In this document: positions 49,541 through 60,690 of the stretch, in pieces
Numbering within the stretch: position 1 is the first letter of the stretch
Layout: the number at the start of each line of letters is the position of its first letter
NCBI RefSeq assembly: GCF_949987535.1
Contig: NC_080079.1
Location: 56,531,000-56,594,999 of the forward strand
Direction of reading: 5' to 3'
From: Balaenoptera acutorostrata
Lineage: Eukaryota; Chordata; Mammalia; Artiodactyla; Balaenopteridae
DNA length: 64,000 bases
Notes under the pieces: generated by a model
What the model saw: only the letters and a program-made list of their open reading frames with translations
Told to the model about the DNA's origin: nothing
Database searches by the model: none
Translations under genes and position numbers: made by a program

Positions 49541-50280
49541 TATAATGTTATAAGTAATAATCCTAGTTATTACTTTAAAATGTATATCTCAGAAATAACT
49601 AATTTTCTTGTCAACTGTATTATTATGAACTTTCATCAAATCTTTAACCATGGTCATTTTTAAGTCTTTTGTCATTTACAGACAGTTCTGGGTGTACTCT
49701 GATGATTTTGCAAATATGTTCCTATAAAAGAGTTTCATCTTCAAGAAATTCATGGAAAAGACTCTGACAAGTACAGGTTTCTGGTAACTGACTGTACTGC
49801 TGAACTGAATGAATAAGCATTTTCAGAACTCTAATGAAAAACTGATGAACTCATAAAACTGCTAACAAAAGATCAAGATGAAAAAAAAGAAATTAATTAC
49901 ATGGGACTGAGTGAACTGATGAGGATGAGTATAATTTTTGTGACTTTCTGTCTGAATTAAAAAAAAAAAAATCCCACAAGGACTCAGAGGAAAAGAATAT
50001 ACAAATCAATTTTCACTGCAAAGTAAAGGAGCTGTTACAGTGGAGGATTACTGGACTGAATGTCAATATTATGACATAGTATAAGTGTGTTTCATGTTTG
50101 GTAATTGCAATCATTGTTGCTTTTGTTGTGGTCAAAAAAAAAAAAAAAAAAAAAAAACAATCTGATATGCAGTTTGGTAGGACCGTGTGTCATGGCTTAG
50201 TACTGTAACCCCAGTGGTTTAACCATGTCTAGAATATAGGGTGTGTAATAAATATTTTTTAATAAAAAAAAAAAAAAAAA
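49541..50280 (+). other. Non-canonical 3' extension of the L1, with two poly(A) tracts
   Basis: AT-rich sequence without a long open frame. The first part ends in 24 A residues at 50134-50157. A further 105 nt follows, ending in two AATAAA signals and the terminal poly(A). The layout resembles one or two successive 3' transductions, in which L1 transcripts read through into flanking DNA. A long family-specific 3' UTR cannot be excluded. Part of it (50088-50134) matches a site at 58 kb exactly. Confidence 0.5.
50247..50266 (+). terminator. Tandem AATAAA poly(A) signals used by the retroposed transcript
   Basis: AATAAA at 50247-50252 and again at 50261-50266, the second running straight into the poly(A) tract. 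Likely the functional 3' end signal of the source transcript. Confidence 0.6.
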
Positions 50281-50317
50281 AAGAGAGCAAAAAAAAAAAA
50301 AAAAAAAAAAGAAATTA
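50281..50317 (+). repeat. Right copies of inner and outer target-site duplications with intervening A tail
   Basis: AAGAGAGCA (50281-50289), a run of A (50290-50303 and overlapping), then AAAAAAAGAAATTA (50304-50317). Matches the left copies at 43077 and 42568 respectively. Confidence 0.65.
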
Positions 50318-50479
50318 ACTTATAGAAAAGTAAATTTAGTTGTGTATCTTGCATACGTGGGCTTGTGGACCAGAATTCACATCCATTACATGATTAAAGA
50401 GCTTTCAAACAACCAGGGAAAATATCAGTGTGGTATGTGTAACTTTAAGAGGAAAATTGTTCATGAAAATTAACAAGAC

Positions 50480-50590
50480 ATACGTTAGCATCTCAACAGA
50501 AAACACATAGAGGAAATGATTAGGCTGGTCACAAACTGCTAAATAGAAATGGCCAGTAATCATAAGAAAAAGGATGTTCAAACTCACTGG
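50480..50590 (+). mobile_element. Old L1 fragment
   Basis: Phrases 'acatagaggaaatgattagg', 'aaatggccagtaatcataag' and 'ttcaaactcactggaag' follow the L1 ORF2 3' region in sense orientation, diverged. Confidence 0.45.
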
Positions 50591-52234
50591 AAGTTGTGGA
50601 AGAAATGTCCACGAGAGCTATGGGATATCATTTTAGCACCATCAGTCTTGTGCATCGGTCCATCATTTACCCCTAATGCCTTGTGCTTTTTTGTGGTTCT
50701 GCACTGTGGCCCAGCCTCCCTTCCTGACTGCCTGATATGGCAGCCATGAGAAGGCATTGCTCAGATCTCTGTCTGCAAGGCATGGGGTTGGCCCAGGCTG
50801 CTGGCCTCTGAATCCATTCTCACGTCCACCCCTGAGCCACAATCCCTGCAAAAGACTGATTGAGTGTGGAAGGGGTGCTACGGCAGCCCCTCTCCTGTGA
50901 GAACATGGACCCCTCTGATGGCTGATTTTGGCTAGAGGATTCCATCCCACCAACCCTCCTCCCTCCCCCCTGCCTGCTTCCCTCCCTCCCTCTATCCTTC
51001 ACTCAAGGTCAGACTTGACTGACAGTCTGACAGCTTTCCCATCCTCCCCCTTCTCCTGTCCCATTGCCTTTCACAGGTATTTCCCTTAATACATTTCTTT
51101 CCCATCTAATCCTGGCTTGGCTTTTTAGAGGCCGCTGACTAACACCCCCTACACAGACTGGGCTCTTACCGCGTGGGTCCACTGCCGCAGATGTAGCCTG
51201 TCCCTCCCTGAACAGCGACAGTGTTGCTGTGTTCTTACAGTAGAATGTCGACCTCGCCAGGACGGCTGAAGAGGATTACAGCAGCAATGATATCTCAGAT
51301 TCCGCTCTACCTGCTGATCAAGTCCTGTGACCTTTGGCAGCCATGTTCCCCTCAAGTTTCCCTGCCCCTTGCCAACTGGGAGGTATCACGTGTACCCCCG
51401 AGCCGGTGTGCTCCTGCTGAGGGCTGTCTCTGCTCCGCCTAGTGCCCCCAGCAATGCACCAGAACCCCATGTAAGTGTCTGGGCAGACCTCCCTCTCACT
51501 CCTTTGGGGTCTCATATTAGTTTGCCAGAGCTGCCATAGATACTCTAACAAAATACCGCTCCACCACGGAGCTCCATACTCTTCCCCCCTGCGGGCTCCT
51601 CACAGTGGCTGCTCCCCTGGCCATCCTTGGGGCCGCGGGCGCCCTTCGACACAGCCTCCTGGAAGGCTGCTCTCTCTGACGGTAGGCTGTCCTTGGGCCG
51701 TGTCTCCTGGTTTCCTGTTGATCTCTCCAACAACCCATGTAGTTCTGCCCAAGCCTGGGCCCACCCATCAGGAGCCCCATCGGGCTCAAGTGGCCAGGCC
51801 GGCGTATCCCACCGTGCACAGTTGTTGTTGCGGCAGCCTAGAGGAGTGTGGCCTCCCAGCTCACCCCACTCCTTGCCACTGAACCGAGCACTCTTTCCTG
51901 AAGGGAGAGCCCAGGGCACCCTCCATGGCTGCTGGATCACTAAGACAGCCTGCTTTCTGGTCCCTCTGCCCAAACTGTGTCTGGAGCAATCGTTCTAAAA
52001 CACACATCTCTCCCTTGTGAAATCCACTGATAATTTCCATCTCCTCCAGGATAAGGAGCAGATTTCTGAGTTGACCATCAAGGTCTCTGCCCTCCCACTT
52101 GACACCGTCCACGGCTGCACCCACTATTTAGGGACATGGGCTCGGGAATCAGGCAGCCTGAGCTCACACCAGGGCTCCCTGCTGACTATCTGGGTGGTCT
52201 CAGGGGACTCAATTGACATGGTTCTTATTAGAAC

Positions 52235-52722
52235 AGGAGGTTAACGATGGTTCCGCTTATGATTTTTTGACTTTACAATGGTGTGAAATTGATACACCTT
52301 TGGGAGAGACCATACTTGTAATTTTGAATTTTAATCTAGCTACTTATATGTGTTATGATCCTCTCTTGTGATGCTGGGCAGACACAGCTCCCGGTCATCC
52401 ACGCGATCACGAGGGTAAACCATCAATACGCTGACAGCCATGCTGTATCCATACAACCAACTCTGCTTTTCACTGTCAGTACAGTATTCAATAAAGTACA
52501 TGAGATTCAACACTTTATTATGAAATTGGTTTTGTGTTAGATGATTTTCCCCAAATGTAAGCTAATGTAAGCCTTCTGAGCACATTTAAGGTAGGCTAGG
52601 CTAAGCCACCTTGCTTGGTAGGTTAGGTGTTTTTAAATGCCTTTTCGACTTAACGATATTTTCAACTTAAGATGTGTTTATGGGGACATAACCCTATCGT
52701 AAGTTGAGGACGATCTGTACAT
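52235..52722. mobile_element. Non-autonomous DNA transposon remnant with inverted ends
   Basis: The right end 'catcgtaagttgagga'-like sequence (52695-52715), with 'cgacttaacgatattttcaa' before it, is mirrored at the left by 'ttaacgatggttccgctta' and 'gattttttgactttacaat'. The middle contains 'gtaggctaggctaagcca'. I recognise it as a common mammalian DNA-transposon family but cannot fix its name. Confidence 0.55.
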
Positions 52723-54295
52723 CCTCTGCAGGTTGTTGTGGGGTCTGATGAGATGCTGCAGGTCAAGCACTTAGCCCCCTGCCTGGTACAGAGAGAGGGT
52801 AGAAATGATCTTCTTTTCAGCTCAGATCTGCCTCTCAGTCAGCACGGCCACAGAGCCCATGAAGGGCTGACTTCAGGTCAGGGGGTCTCTGTCACCCCTA
52901 AGCTCCGAGTGAAGAATGAACAGAAGGGCCACCCTCAGGCTCTGTCTGCCTGTTGAGGGATCAGAGAGGCGGGTCCAGTCACCCCTGGCAGGAGTGGATG
53001 TGGTCCTCTGAGCCAGACCTGGCAGAGTCACCATGAGGCTGAGCGTGGGCAGAGAGGTGGAGGGAGGGAGAGGGAGGGGGTCTGTGTGTCTGCGGGTGTG
53101 TGTCTGGGGAGGGTCGTGTGGCTGGGGCTCAGGGGCTGCTCGCCCTCCCATCCTCAATCCCTGGTCCAGCCCCATCAGGCGCTGCGGTTGGACTGCTGCT
53201 TACTGCCCGGTCCTGCCCCCGTCCCGCAGGCCACTCTCTAGGAGGCCTTGTTTGCTGAGGCCCCCCCAGTCCCGCCTGGCGCCAGCCTGGCCCGCTCAGC
53301 TGTGCCCCTCCCCAGGGCTTTCCCCACAAGCCATCTCCTCCAACAAAGAGCCAATGTCGTCGGGAGGGCAGGTGCTATGCAGGCAGGATGGCAGCCAGGC
53401 CTGCAGGATTCTGGGCAGTCAGATCACAGAGGAGTGTGGCCAGGGTCTGGCTAGTCGGAGCCAGGGCTGGCGGGCTCTTCATTGTTTTTGTTGGTTTTGA
53501 GCCACTGCCCCAGAAAGAGTTCGAGGAGGGAGGCAGGCATGGGCTTGGGCTGGGGAGATGAGGTATATTTGCCAAGTCGGTGGCTACAGGTTAGATGAGG
53601 GCCCCCCAGGACGGGTGCAAATTCTCTACCCTCCCCACTATTGGCCCCAGGCCCCAGCGCAACCCGAGACCAGCAGCAGAGAGCTGGAGTCCACCCCCTT
53701 CAGCCAGGAAGGAGACCACCCGTCTGCACAGCAGACTATTGAAACTCCTGCTTGGGCCCGCTGCCCACTTCTCTGCTGCTGGGTTGGGCCACCTGCTGGT
53801 CCCACAGGGCCAGACTTCAAATATCCATAGCTGGCCAGTCAGCCCTGGGGAAGGGGTCCCCACCCACCGACTGGGGGACGCTTCTCTGTGTATAGGCTGG
53901 TCACAAACAGGATTTAAGCCAATGGTGGGCCAGGGCTGCTGACTATCTCAGGCCATATCAATAAAGGCCAAGTACCTAAAATGACGGAGGTGAGAATCAC
54001 TTTTGCTATTTGCAGCTCACACTTGTGGGAACAGGGCTATTTACAGATATTAGAAGTGTCACAGAACAAAGACAAATAAATGGACGTTTCAGAGAGTAAT
54101 GAATGAAAGTTACAGATTTTAGGACAGCGTGAGGATAAATAGAAATCTGTCAAGGATTTCATGTAGGTTGTGTTTTTCCCACCAGATTATAAGCTCCTCG
54201 GGGGTCTGGTTCATCTCAGTAATTCCACCACCATCTCAGTCTCTCACTCCCTGTCATCACTCAGCTCACGGGTGATGGCAAGAAACACAGGATAG

Positions 54296-54358
54296 ATCAG
54301 TGGGTGGATAGATGGATGGGGGATGAGTGGGTGGGTGGATGGTTAGGTGGGTGGGTGA
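54296..54358. repeat. (GGTG/GGAT)n low-complexity repeat
   Basis: Imperfect tetranucleotide run of GGTG, GGAT and GATG units, for example GTGGGTGGATGGTTAGGTGG. Confidence 0.8.
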
Positions 54359-54519
54359 ACTGATAAACAGCCAACTTCACAGACAGGGCTGAGTAATAAC
54401 TGTCTGAATCCTGCCCTGGGAGGAGGCCAGAACAGAAGCTGCATAACCCTTATCAGCACAAAACCTAGGCTTCTCAACGATTTCTTACAGAGGATGCAAA
54501 AGGCACTAAAACATAAGAG

Positions 54520-55690
54520 ATGGATAACTTAGGCTTCATTAGCATTAATAACTTCTGTTCATCAAAAGACATCAATAAGAAAATGCAATAAAGAAGTGAA
54601 GCCATATCTATATGTGATGATGGATGTGCACTAGACTTATTGTGATAATCTTTTCATGATGTATGTAAGTCAAGTCATTACTCTGTACACCTTAAACTTA
54701 TACAGTGTATGTCACTTAAATCTCAATAAAACTGGAAGAAAAAAACCACAAAATTCAAAACTAGATAAAGAAGTGAAGCCACAGACTGGGAGAAGATATT
54801 CACAATGCATACATCTGACAAAAGTTCATAACCAGTAATATAAAGAACTCTTACAAATCAACACAAAAAGGCAAACAGCCGGGTATACAGTGGTCCAAAG
54901 ACTTGAATAGGCATTTCACCAAAAAAAGGTATCCAAATAACCCATAAGCATATGAAAAGACACACAGTATCATTAGTCATTAAGGGAAAGCAAATTAAAG
55001 CCCCAGTGAGATAGCATTATACAGCCACTTGGATGGCTAGAATTAAAAGGTTGGTGAGGATGTGGCACAGCTGGAAATTTCATACATTGTTAGTGGGAGT
55101 GTATAATTGGTACTATCACTTCAGAAAACTGTTTGGTACTTATCTACTAAAGATAAAAACATGCTTCCCTATGACTTAGGAGAAATTCCACTCCTAGGCG
55201 TATATCCAGGAGAAATGAGTGTGTACATCTGCACAAATACTATATTTGAATGTTCATAAGAGCCCCGAACCAGAAACAACCCAAATGCCCATTAACAATA
55301 AAATAGATACGCACGTTGGAATACATCCATACAATGGAGTACCACCCAGCAATAAAAGAGAGCCAACTACTGATACATACAACTACATGGGTGAATCTCA
55401 CAGACATTATATTGAGCAAAGAAAAAGCCAGAGTGTCTACTGTGTGATTCCATCTATAGGAAGTGCAAGAGTAGATAAAACTAATCTAAAGTGAGAGAAA
55501 TCAGATAGCCGTTACTTTCGGGGTCAGGTTAGCAGGAAAGGGGTGTAAGGAGCCTTCTGGAATTCTGGAAATGCTCTATATCTTGATCTGGGTGGTGGAT
55601 GTGTGTGTAAAATTCATCGAACTCTACACTGATGATGTGTGTTTATATTATAGTCATTATATTATTATGGTACACCTCGATAAAACATTT
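54520..55690 (+). mobile_element. Old L1 3' part, interrupted by a nested L1 end
   Basis: Sense L1 phrases: 'cttctgttcatcaaaagaca', 'cagactgggagaagatattc', 'gcatttcaccaaaaaaagg', 'ggtgaggatgtggcacagc', 'acaatggagtaccacccagc', 'attgagcaaagaaaaagcc'. Diverged with many stops. Split at 54605-54764 by the nested element. Confidence 0.75.
54605..54764 (+). mobile_element. Nested, 5'-truncated L1 3' end with exact 17-bp duplication
   Basis: 160 bp resembling an L1 3' UTR end ('gtgatgatggatgtgcacta', 'ctctgtacaccttaaactta', 'cttaaatctcaataaaactg', A-rich tail). Flanked by ATAAAGAAGTGAAGCCA at 54588-54604 and 54765-54781 without mismatch. Confidence 0.85.
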
Positions 55691-56174
55691 TAAAAAATAC
55701 ATCCAAGTTTCCTTGGTTCTGGAAGAATTCAGTGCACCTGCCTGGACGTGGGGTAAAGGGAGAAACCCAGAGGGAACCCTATCATGGCCCTTCAAATATG
55801 CACAGTTCTTGGGACTCAGTAAATCATCTCAGAGGAATTTTTTGAGAAGAGACTGAGTCTTTGGTGATGCAGGGGCTTGATCAGATGACAAGGAGAGGAT
55901 ACTCTTAAGGGAAGTCCAAGGGGTGGGGTAGATGATGACAGAGTGACACACAACTGGGACTTTCCTGCCAGCTCTGCCGCAGGCCATCACGCACCTCACC
56001 TGCTGAGACCCACAGAGGGAGTGGGCTGGGTTTCTGTGCCTCCCCACCCTCCTGTACCGTATTCCGAGGGGTAGGGTAACCAGCTTCCCATCCACGGTCT
56101 CTGGGAGGGAAGGGTCTGTGCTGGCCACTGCACCAGCAGCTGCCTACCCAGCTGAAACAAGAGGTGCATGAGAG

Positions 56175-56795
56175 TGTAACCGAAAGGGGGGCCCGGCTGC
56201 TCGCCACTCGAAAGCCAGTAAAGGGACAAGATTAGTGGAAAGGAAAGTTTGCTTTATTTTGGATGCTGGCAACCCGGCGGGGGGTGGTGGTGGCGGGGGA
56301 GGCAGACGCCTATCTAAAGGCCAATTCCCCTCCACTGACAATCAATGGGCAAGAGCTTTTATAGGCGGAGGGAGGGGGTCACATGCAGAAACAGCACAGT
56401 CAGCTCTGGCAGTCATCTTGAAATTGGTCATCGGTGGTCTGACCGGCGTCATGTTGATTGTTTTAAGTACATTTAGTCTTCAGTTCCAGGGTCGTTCTTT
56501 TTCCCATTTCTTTGAGGCCCGTTCTCAGAATTGTGGCAGCTTATGTCGTGGCTACAGTCTGGCCATCATGTAGTTACCTTCTTCCACCTGGCGGGGGTTT
56601 CAGCATCCACAAGACAGCTCACAGGATACGGCTCAGAATATTATCTATAGCTCTTGAGCAGGAACTAAAGGTCCTTGACTGTGCTTACTGACTAAACTGT
56701 TATTATTTGGTCTCCTTTGAGTGTTTTCCTTCGTTTCTGCATTTTCTCACTTCTCGGATTAAACTTATTCTTTGGCTAAAGTTTTTCCACAGACA
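56175..56795 (-). mobile_element. Solo LTR-like element of an endogenous retrovirus
   Basis: On the minus strand the unit runs from about TGTCTGTGG to about GGTTACA, 0.6 kb, with LTR signals in the right order. First comes a TATAAAAGC promoter box (complement of the GCTTTTATA at 56356-56364), then AATAAA about 100 nt later (complement of 56253-56258), then a short U5-like GC-rich end. No internal retroviral genes adjoin it. End positions are estimated because I could not find a clear 4-6 bp target duplication. Class not assigned. Confidence 0.6.
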
Positions 56796-57479
56796 AAAGG
56801 CAGCCTGAGGACATGGGGGGCCATGGACCATAGGGTCCTGCTTCATTTCAGGAGGAGGTGGGAGAAAGGCAGGCCTTGAGCTACTCCTCTGCCCTCTGGG
56901 ACCTTGGTTCTCTCCTTGGTTACATAGGGAGGTTGGGCTACACCTCCCAGGTGGTTTACACTGGAAGTTCTGATGGTTCCCTGGGCGCCCCAAACCACTC
57001 ATGAGCTGAGGTGGCCTGCCAAGCCTGCACCCTCCTCTCCACAGTGCAGCAAGCACATCTGGAAAGCCCCAAGGGCCCCCCTCTGTTGACCTCACAGAGC
57101 TGAAGTCATCTGTGTTTCTTCTCCCATGAGTCAGGGAGCATCAAAAGATGGTGACTCAGGTGGCAGCTAGAAGCCCAAGTGATGGAGTGGAAATAGGCTG
57201 ATGGCTAAAGCATCACAGGTACAGAGAAAGGAACCCAAGCGTCACACTCGCCTCCTTCCTCTCCCCACTGCCCCCCTCCTGTCAATCAGGAGTGTCCTCT
57301 CCACCCTGCTCTATCCACCTCCTTTGCATCCCTCTTGCCCACCCTCCCTCCTCATTCTACGACCCCTGCCCCAGGTCCAGGCCACAGCCCCTCACCTTAG
57401 AGACTGGAGGAGGCCTCTCTACGTGCTCCAGCCTGAGCGCCTCAGTCAAACCTCCTCAGTGCTTCCAGGAGGTGCTCCC

Positions 57480-57936
57480 CACCCCACCCCCAACTTTATT
57501 CAAGTATGATTTACATTCAGTGAGATGCACGGGTCTGAAGAGTAGGGCTTGAAGAGCTTTGACAAATGTATATCCCTATGCGACCAAAGCCCCAATCAAG
57601 GTATAGAACATTTCCATCCACCTGGAAAGTTCCCTTGTACTCCCTTTCAACCAGCCATCCCACACCCAAAACAATCTCTGTTCTGATGAGTTTTGTGAGT
57701 TCTTGAATTCCACATACAATGGAATTTCATAGTAATTATGCACAACTTATTCCTATATGTCAGGCTTCTTTCATCCAACATAATGTTTTACCCTCATCCA
57801 TCTTTTGGACTAGTTGGATAAGGTTCCATTTTATGAACATAATTCAATCAGTTTATCCATTCTCCTGTTGATGGACAGCTAGGCTGTTTGCAGGTTTTTT
57901 GTTTTTTTTTTTTACTATTATGAAAAATTCTACAAG
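57480..57936 (-). mobile_element. Old L1 fragment
   Basis: Reverse-orientation L1 phrases: 'tttattcaagtatgatttac', 'tcagtttatccattctcctg', 'ttgatggacagctaggctg', 'actattatgaaaaattc'. It ends at the poly-T of the adjoining retrocopy. Confidence 0.6.
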
Positions 57937-58920
57937 TTTTTTTTTTCTTTCCACACACACACACTGTATTTTATTTTTACAAGAGATAAATAGACTGACA
58001 CCAAGCATTGTAAATGGATGACCACAACAAAAGCAACAATGATTGCAATTACCAAACATGAAACAGAAAGTGATTCCAGGCCCAGCCAGTACCACAGCCC
58101 AGGGGCTGGTGTGGTAGGTCACTGTCTGTGGGCATCTCTCAGGCTGGGGCATCACGTGGCAGGATTGTCACAGAGCAGCTCTGTGTCTCCTGAGTCTCCT
58201 TCTTCACCCTCAGCCTGGCTCAGGTGAGTCACAAACACCTGAGCATGAAGTCGTCCTCTGGACATCCTCTCCCAGGAGGTGTGCAGTTTACAAGGGAAAC
58301 CACAGGAGAGGGGCTGCAAGCATCCCTCCTTCATGGTGAGGTTGATGCTCAGGTGCCCCCTTCATGGTGACATCGCCTCCGAGGCCCCACAGACACTTGG
58401 CTCCTCCTTGTACTTGTTCCTTCTGGTCTGTTCTGGCAGCAGCAGGGGTGGAGCTGGGTCTTCAATAGGCAGTTTGGGGTATCGGAGGCCTCCTTGGAAC
58501 CTGCATCCTCGGGCCTTTTCAGCTCATCTCTCCTTGATTGGCGGGGTCAGGGCCCCGACGGCTAGTGAGATCCACTGCCTGGGCTTGTGTCCCTGTCCCT
58601 GTTTCTCCTGCTGCACCAGGAAGGGAGGGAGCTCCCGTTACACCAATTACCCAGTGCTTCCTGGGGCTCTTCCCTCCTCTGGTGGGCACCAAGCTCTGCA
58701 CCCTCCGATTGAACCCTGGGACTGGGGGTCTCCTTCTAACCTCCTCCTGTTCCTGGAGGAAAGAGGATCGCAGGACATGCTCCTGTTTCTCCACTGCACA
58801 CCGCTGGGGGGCAGGTGCCTGGTGCAGCTCAGAGGCCACAGTGAGGGAGAAGTTGCTGCCTCTCTGGACCCAGGGGATAGCGCTCCTCGGCCATAGCTGC
58901 AGCCTCTCACCTGTCCCCTA
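57937..58920 (-). pseudogene. Processed-retrocopy-like sequence, parent not recognised
   Basis: On the minus strand a GC-rich, exon-like sequence of about 0.85 kb is followed by an AT-rich 3' end with AATAAA (complement of 57970-57975), a short TG repeat and an A tract (T run at 57937-57946), the arrangement of a retroposed mRNA. Short open pieces occur (58519-58839, 58152-58334, the latter ending GDTELLCDNPAT) in different frames with stops between, so it looks disabled if ever coding. No target duplication was found, so the 5' limit is a guess. Its 58019-58065 segment equals 50088-50134 in inverted orientation. Confidence 0.42.
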
Positions 58921-60117
58921 AGTGTGGAGCTGCTGTGAAGGTGCTAAAGACGGTTGAGTGATTGTCTCAAAGTGTCAGGACCTTGGGGGTAAGAATCAGG
59001 CTCTGTGCCCTACCTAGCACTAGTGGTGTTCTCATGGACAGGAAAGGTGATCACCCCAGGCCTCTGAAAAGCTGCCCACAGGCACCCTCTGTGCCACTTT
59101 CTCCACATCTTCTCTCTCTTTCTCCCCTTCTCCTGGGACACCCCATCTTTCCCCAAAGCCATGACAAAACCTGGGCCCTAGTCCTCACAATACAATGAAG
59201 CCCAGGGGTCCTGTTTGGACTGGTCCTGGGAGTGATGCATGGGGAAGATGGCAAGGGTTTACCTCCGTCCTTCCATTCCCCGAGCTGGCGCTCTCCTAAA
59301 ATAACTACACACCCAGCGCATCTTGCATGGCAAACATGAATTTGCTTCATGCTGATGGTTTGGTGACCTATGGCTGCATGACAAATTAGCCTGGAACAGC
59401 AGCTTCAATCAATAACAATCACTGATTCGGCTCCCAGACCTGGGGGCTGACTGGACCCAGCCATTGGCTGACAGTCCTCCCTCAGGGTGTTCTGGGGCCA
59501 GATGGTGGCTGGGCATGGGAGCCATCCTCACTCCCATGTCTGGTGCTCAGGCTGAAAAGACTCAGACAGGCGGGGCTGGAGACAGCTCTGCAGGCATCCC
59601 TCACTCTCTATGTGGTCCCTTCCTGTGGTCTTTCCACATTGTGGCTTCAGATAGCTGGACTTCCTCATGGTGGCTGAGGGCTCCCAGATCTATAAGAAAC
59701 GTCATGTTTCTCCATCTCATATAACTTGACCTTGTTCCTGACAGTAACCTTGATGTTCTTTGATGTTTAGAGCGCTCCCACTCCTTCCTACTATGAATTG
59801 CATTGCAACGCATGTCTTCTGTTAACTTGACAACGACAACGAAGGGCATCCTGTCCAAATCACTTCACTTTAACTCCTCACTTTCTTCCTAGACCACAGA
59901 ACTGATGGGGAGACATCTCAGTTTGAAGACAGGCACACACACACACACATACACACCTTTGTCATGTCTGGCCTCCCACAGTTCTTCCCCTTCCTAACAA
60001 CACTCTGACTTCCTTTGTAGGAAATCTTTCTTCTACTACATCTTCTGAGTTTGTAAATCAATGTATCCAGGTGCCCGAGCCCTACCGTGTAAGCCAGGGG
60101 TCTGCAAAACTTTTTCT

Positions 60118-60310
60118 CTTTTTTAAAGATTTTTTTTTTGTGGACCATTTTTAAAGTCTTTATTGAATTTGTTACAATATTGCTTCTGTTTTATGTTTTG
60201 GGTTTTTTGGCTGCGAGGCATGTGGGATCTTAGCTCCCTGACAGGGATCGAACCTGCAGCCCCTGCATTGGAAGGCAAAGTCTTAACCACTGGACCGCTG
60301 GGGAAGTCCC
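60118..60310 (-). mobile_element. CHR-1 type SINE with long T-rich side
   Basis: Reverse orientation: 'ggctgcgaggcatgtggg', 'atcttagctccctgacaggg', 'atcgaacctgcagcccctg', 'ggaccgctggggaagtccc'. Target duplication TGCAAAACTTTTTCT at 60103-60117, repeated with one A fewer at 60311-60324. About 70 nt of extra AT-rich sequence sits on the tail side. Confidence 0.87.
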
Positions 60311-60574
60311 TGCAAACTTTTTCCTAAAGGGCCAGATAATACATTCTTTATGTTTTATGGGCCAAGAGGCAAAACTGAGGCTATGATGTGGGTATTTATA
60401 TTCTGGTCTTGAATTACCATAAAGCATCAGGGATGGAGAGAAGACGTCAGATTAGAGATATTGAGGAAGTCAAGTCATCAAGACTCGGTTGTTAAGGTCA
60501 TGGGTGGGATGAAGAAATTGCAGACGGAGAAAGGGCACAAGAGCAACATCCAGAGAACCAAGTGCTGCTGTGTT

Positions 60575-60690
60575 AGGTGGGGTTCTCCAGAAGCAGAGCC
60601 TGAGATTGGGATCCTTGTGAAGTTGATTTATTGAGGGATTGCTAGTCAGAACAACCTGCAAGACAGGGAGGGGTGAAGCAGGGAGAGGCT
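60575..60690 (+). repeat. LTR-like repeat, copy A
   Basis: Reads 'gttctccagaagcagagcc', 'tgagattgggatcc' and 'tgatttattgagggattgct'. The same order recurs at 62868-62990. Family not assigned. Confidence 0.4.

Larger units (their letters stand above)
43086..50280 (+). mobile_element. Nearly full-length young L1 retrotransposon with extended 3' sequence
   Basis: Has the complete L1 order. The 5' UTR is about 1 kb and begins with the usual 'aaccaagatggcggagtag' (43098-43116). ORF1 is at 44062-44967, followed by a 58-nt spacer. ORF2 is at 45026-48844 with one nonsense codon. The conventional 3' UTR runs to about 49045, and further sequence ends in AATAAA signals and poly(A) by 50280. The frames are otherwise undamaged, so the insertion is recent on an evolutionary scale. 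The TAG in ORF2 means this copy cannot supply a complete ORF2 protein. The core length of about 6 kb matches mammalian L1. Confidence 0.9.
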
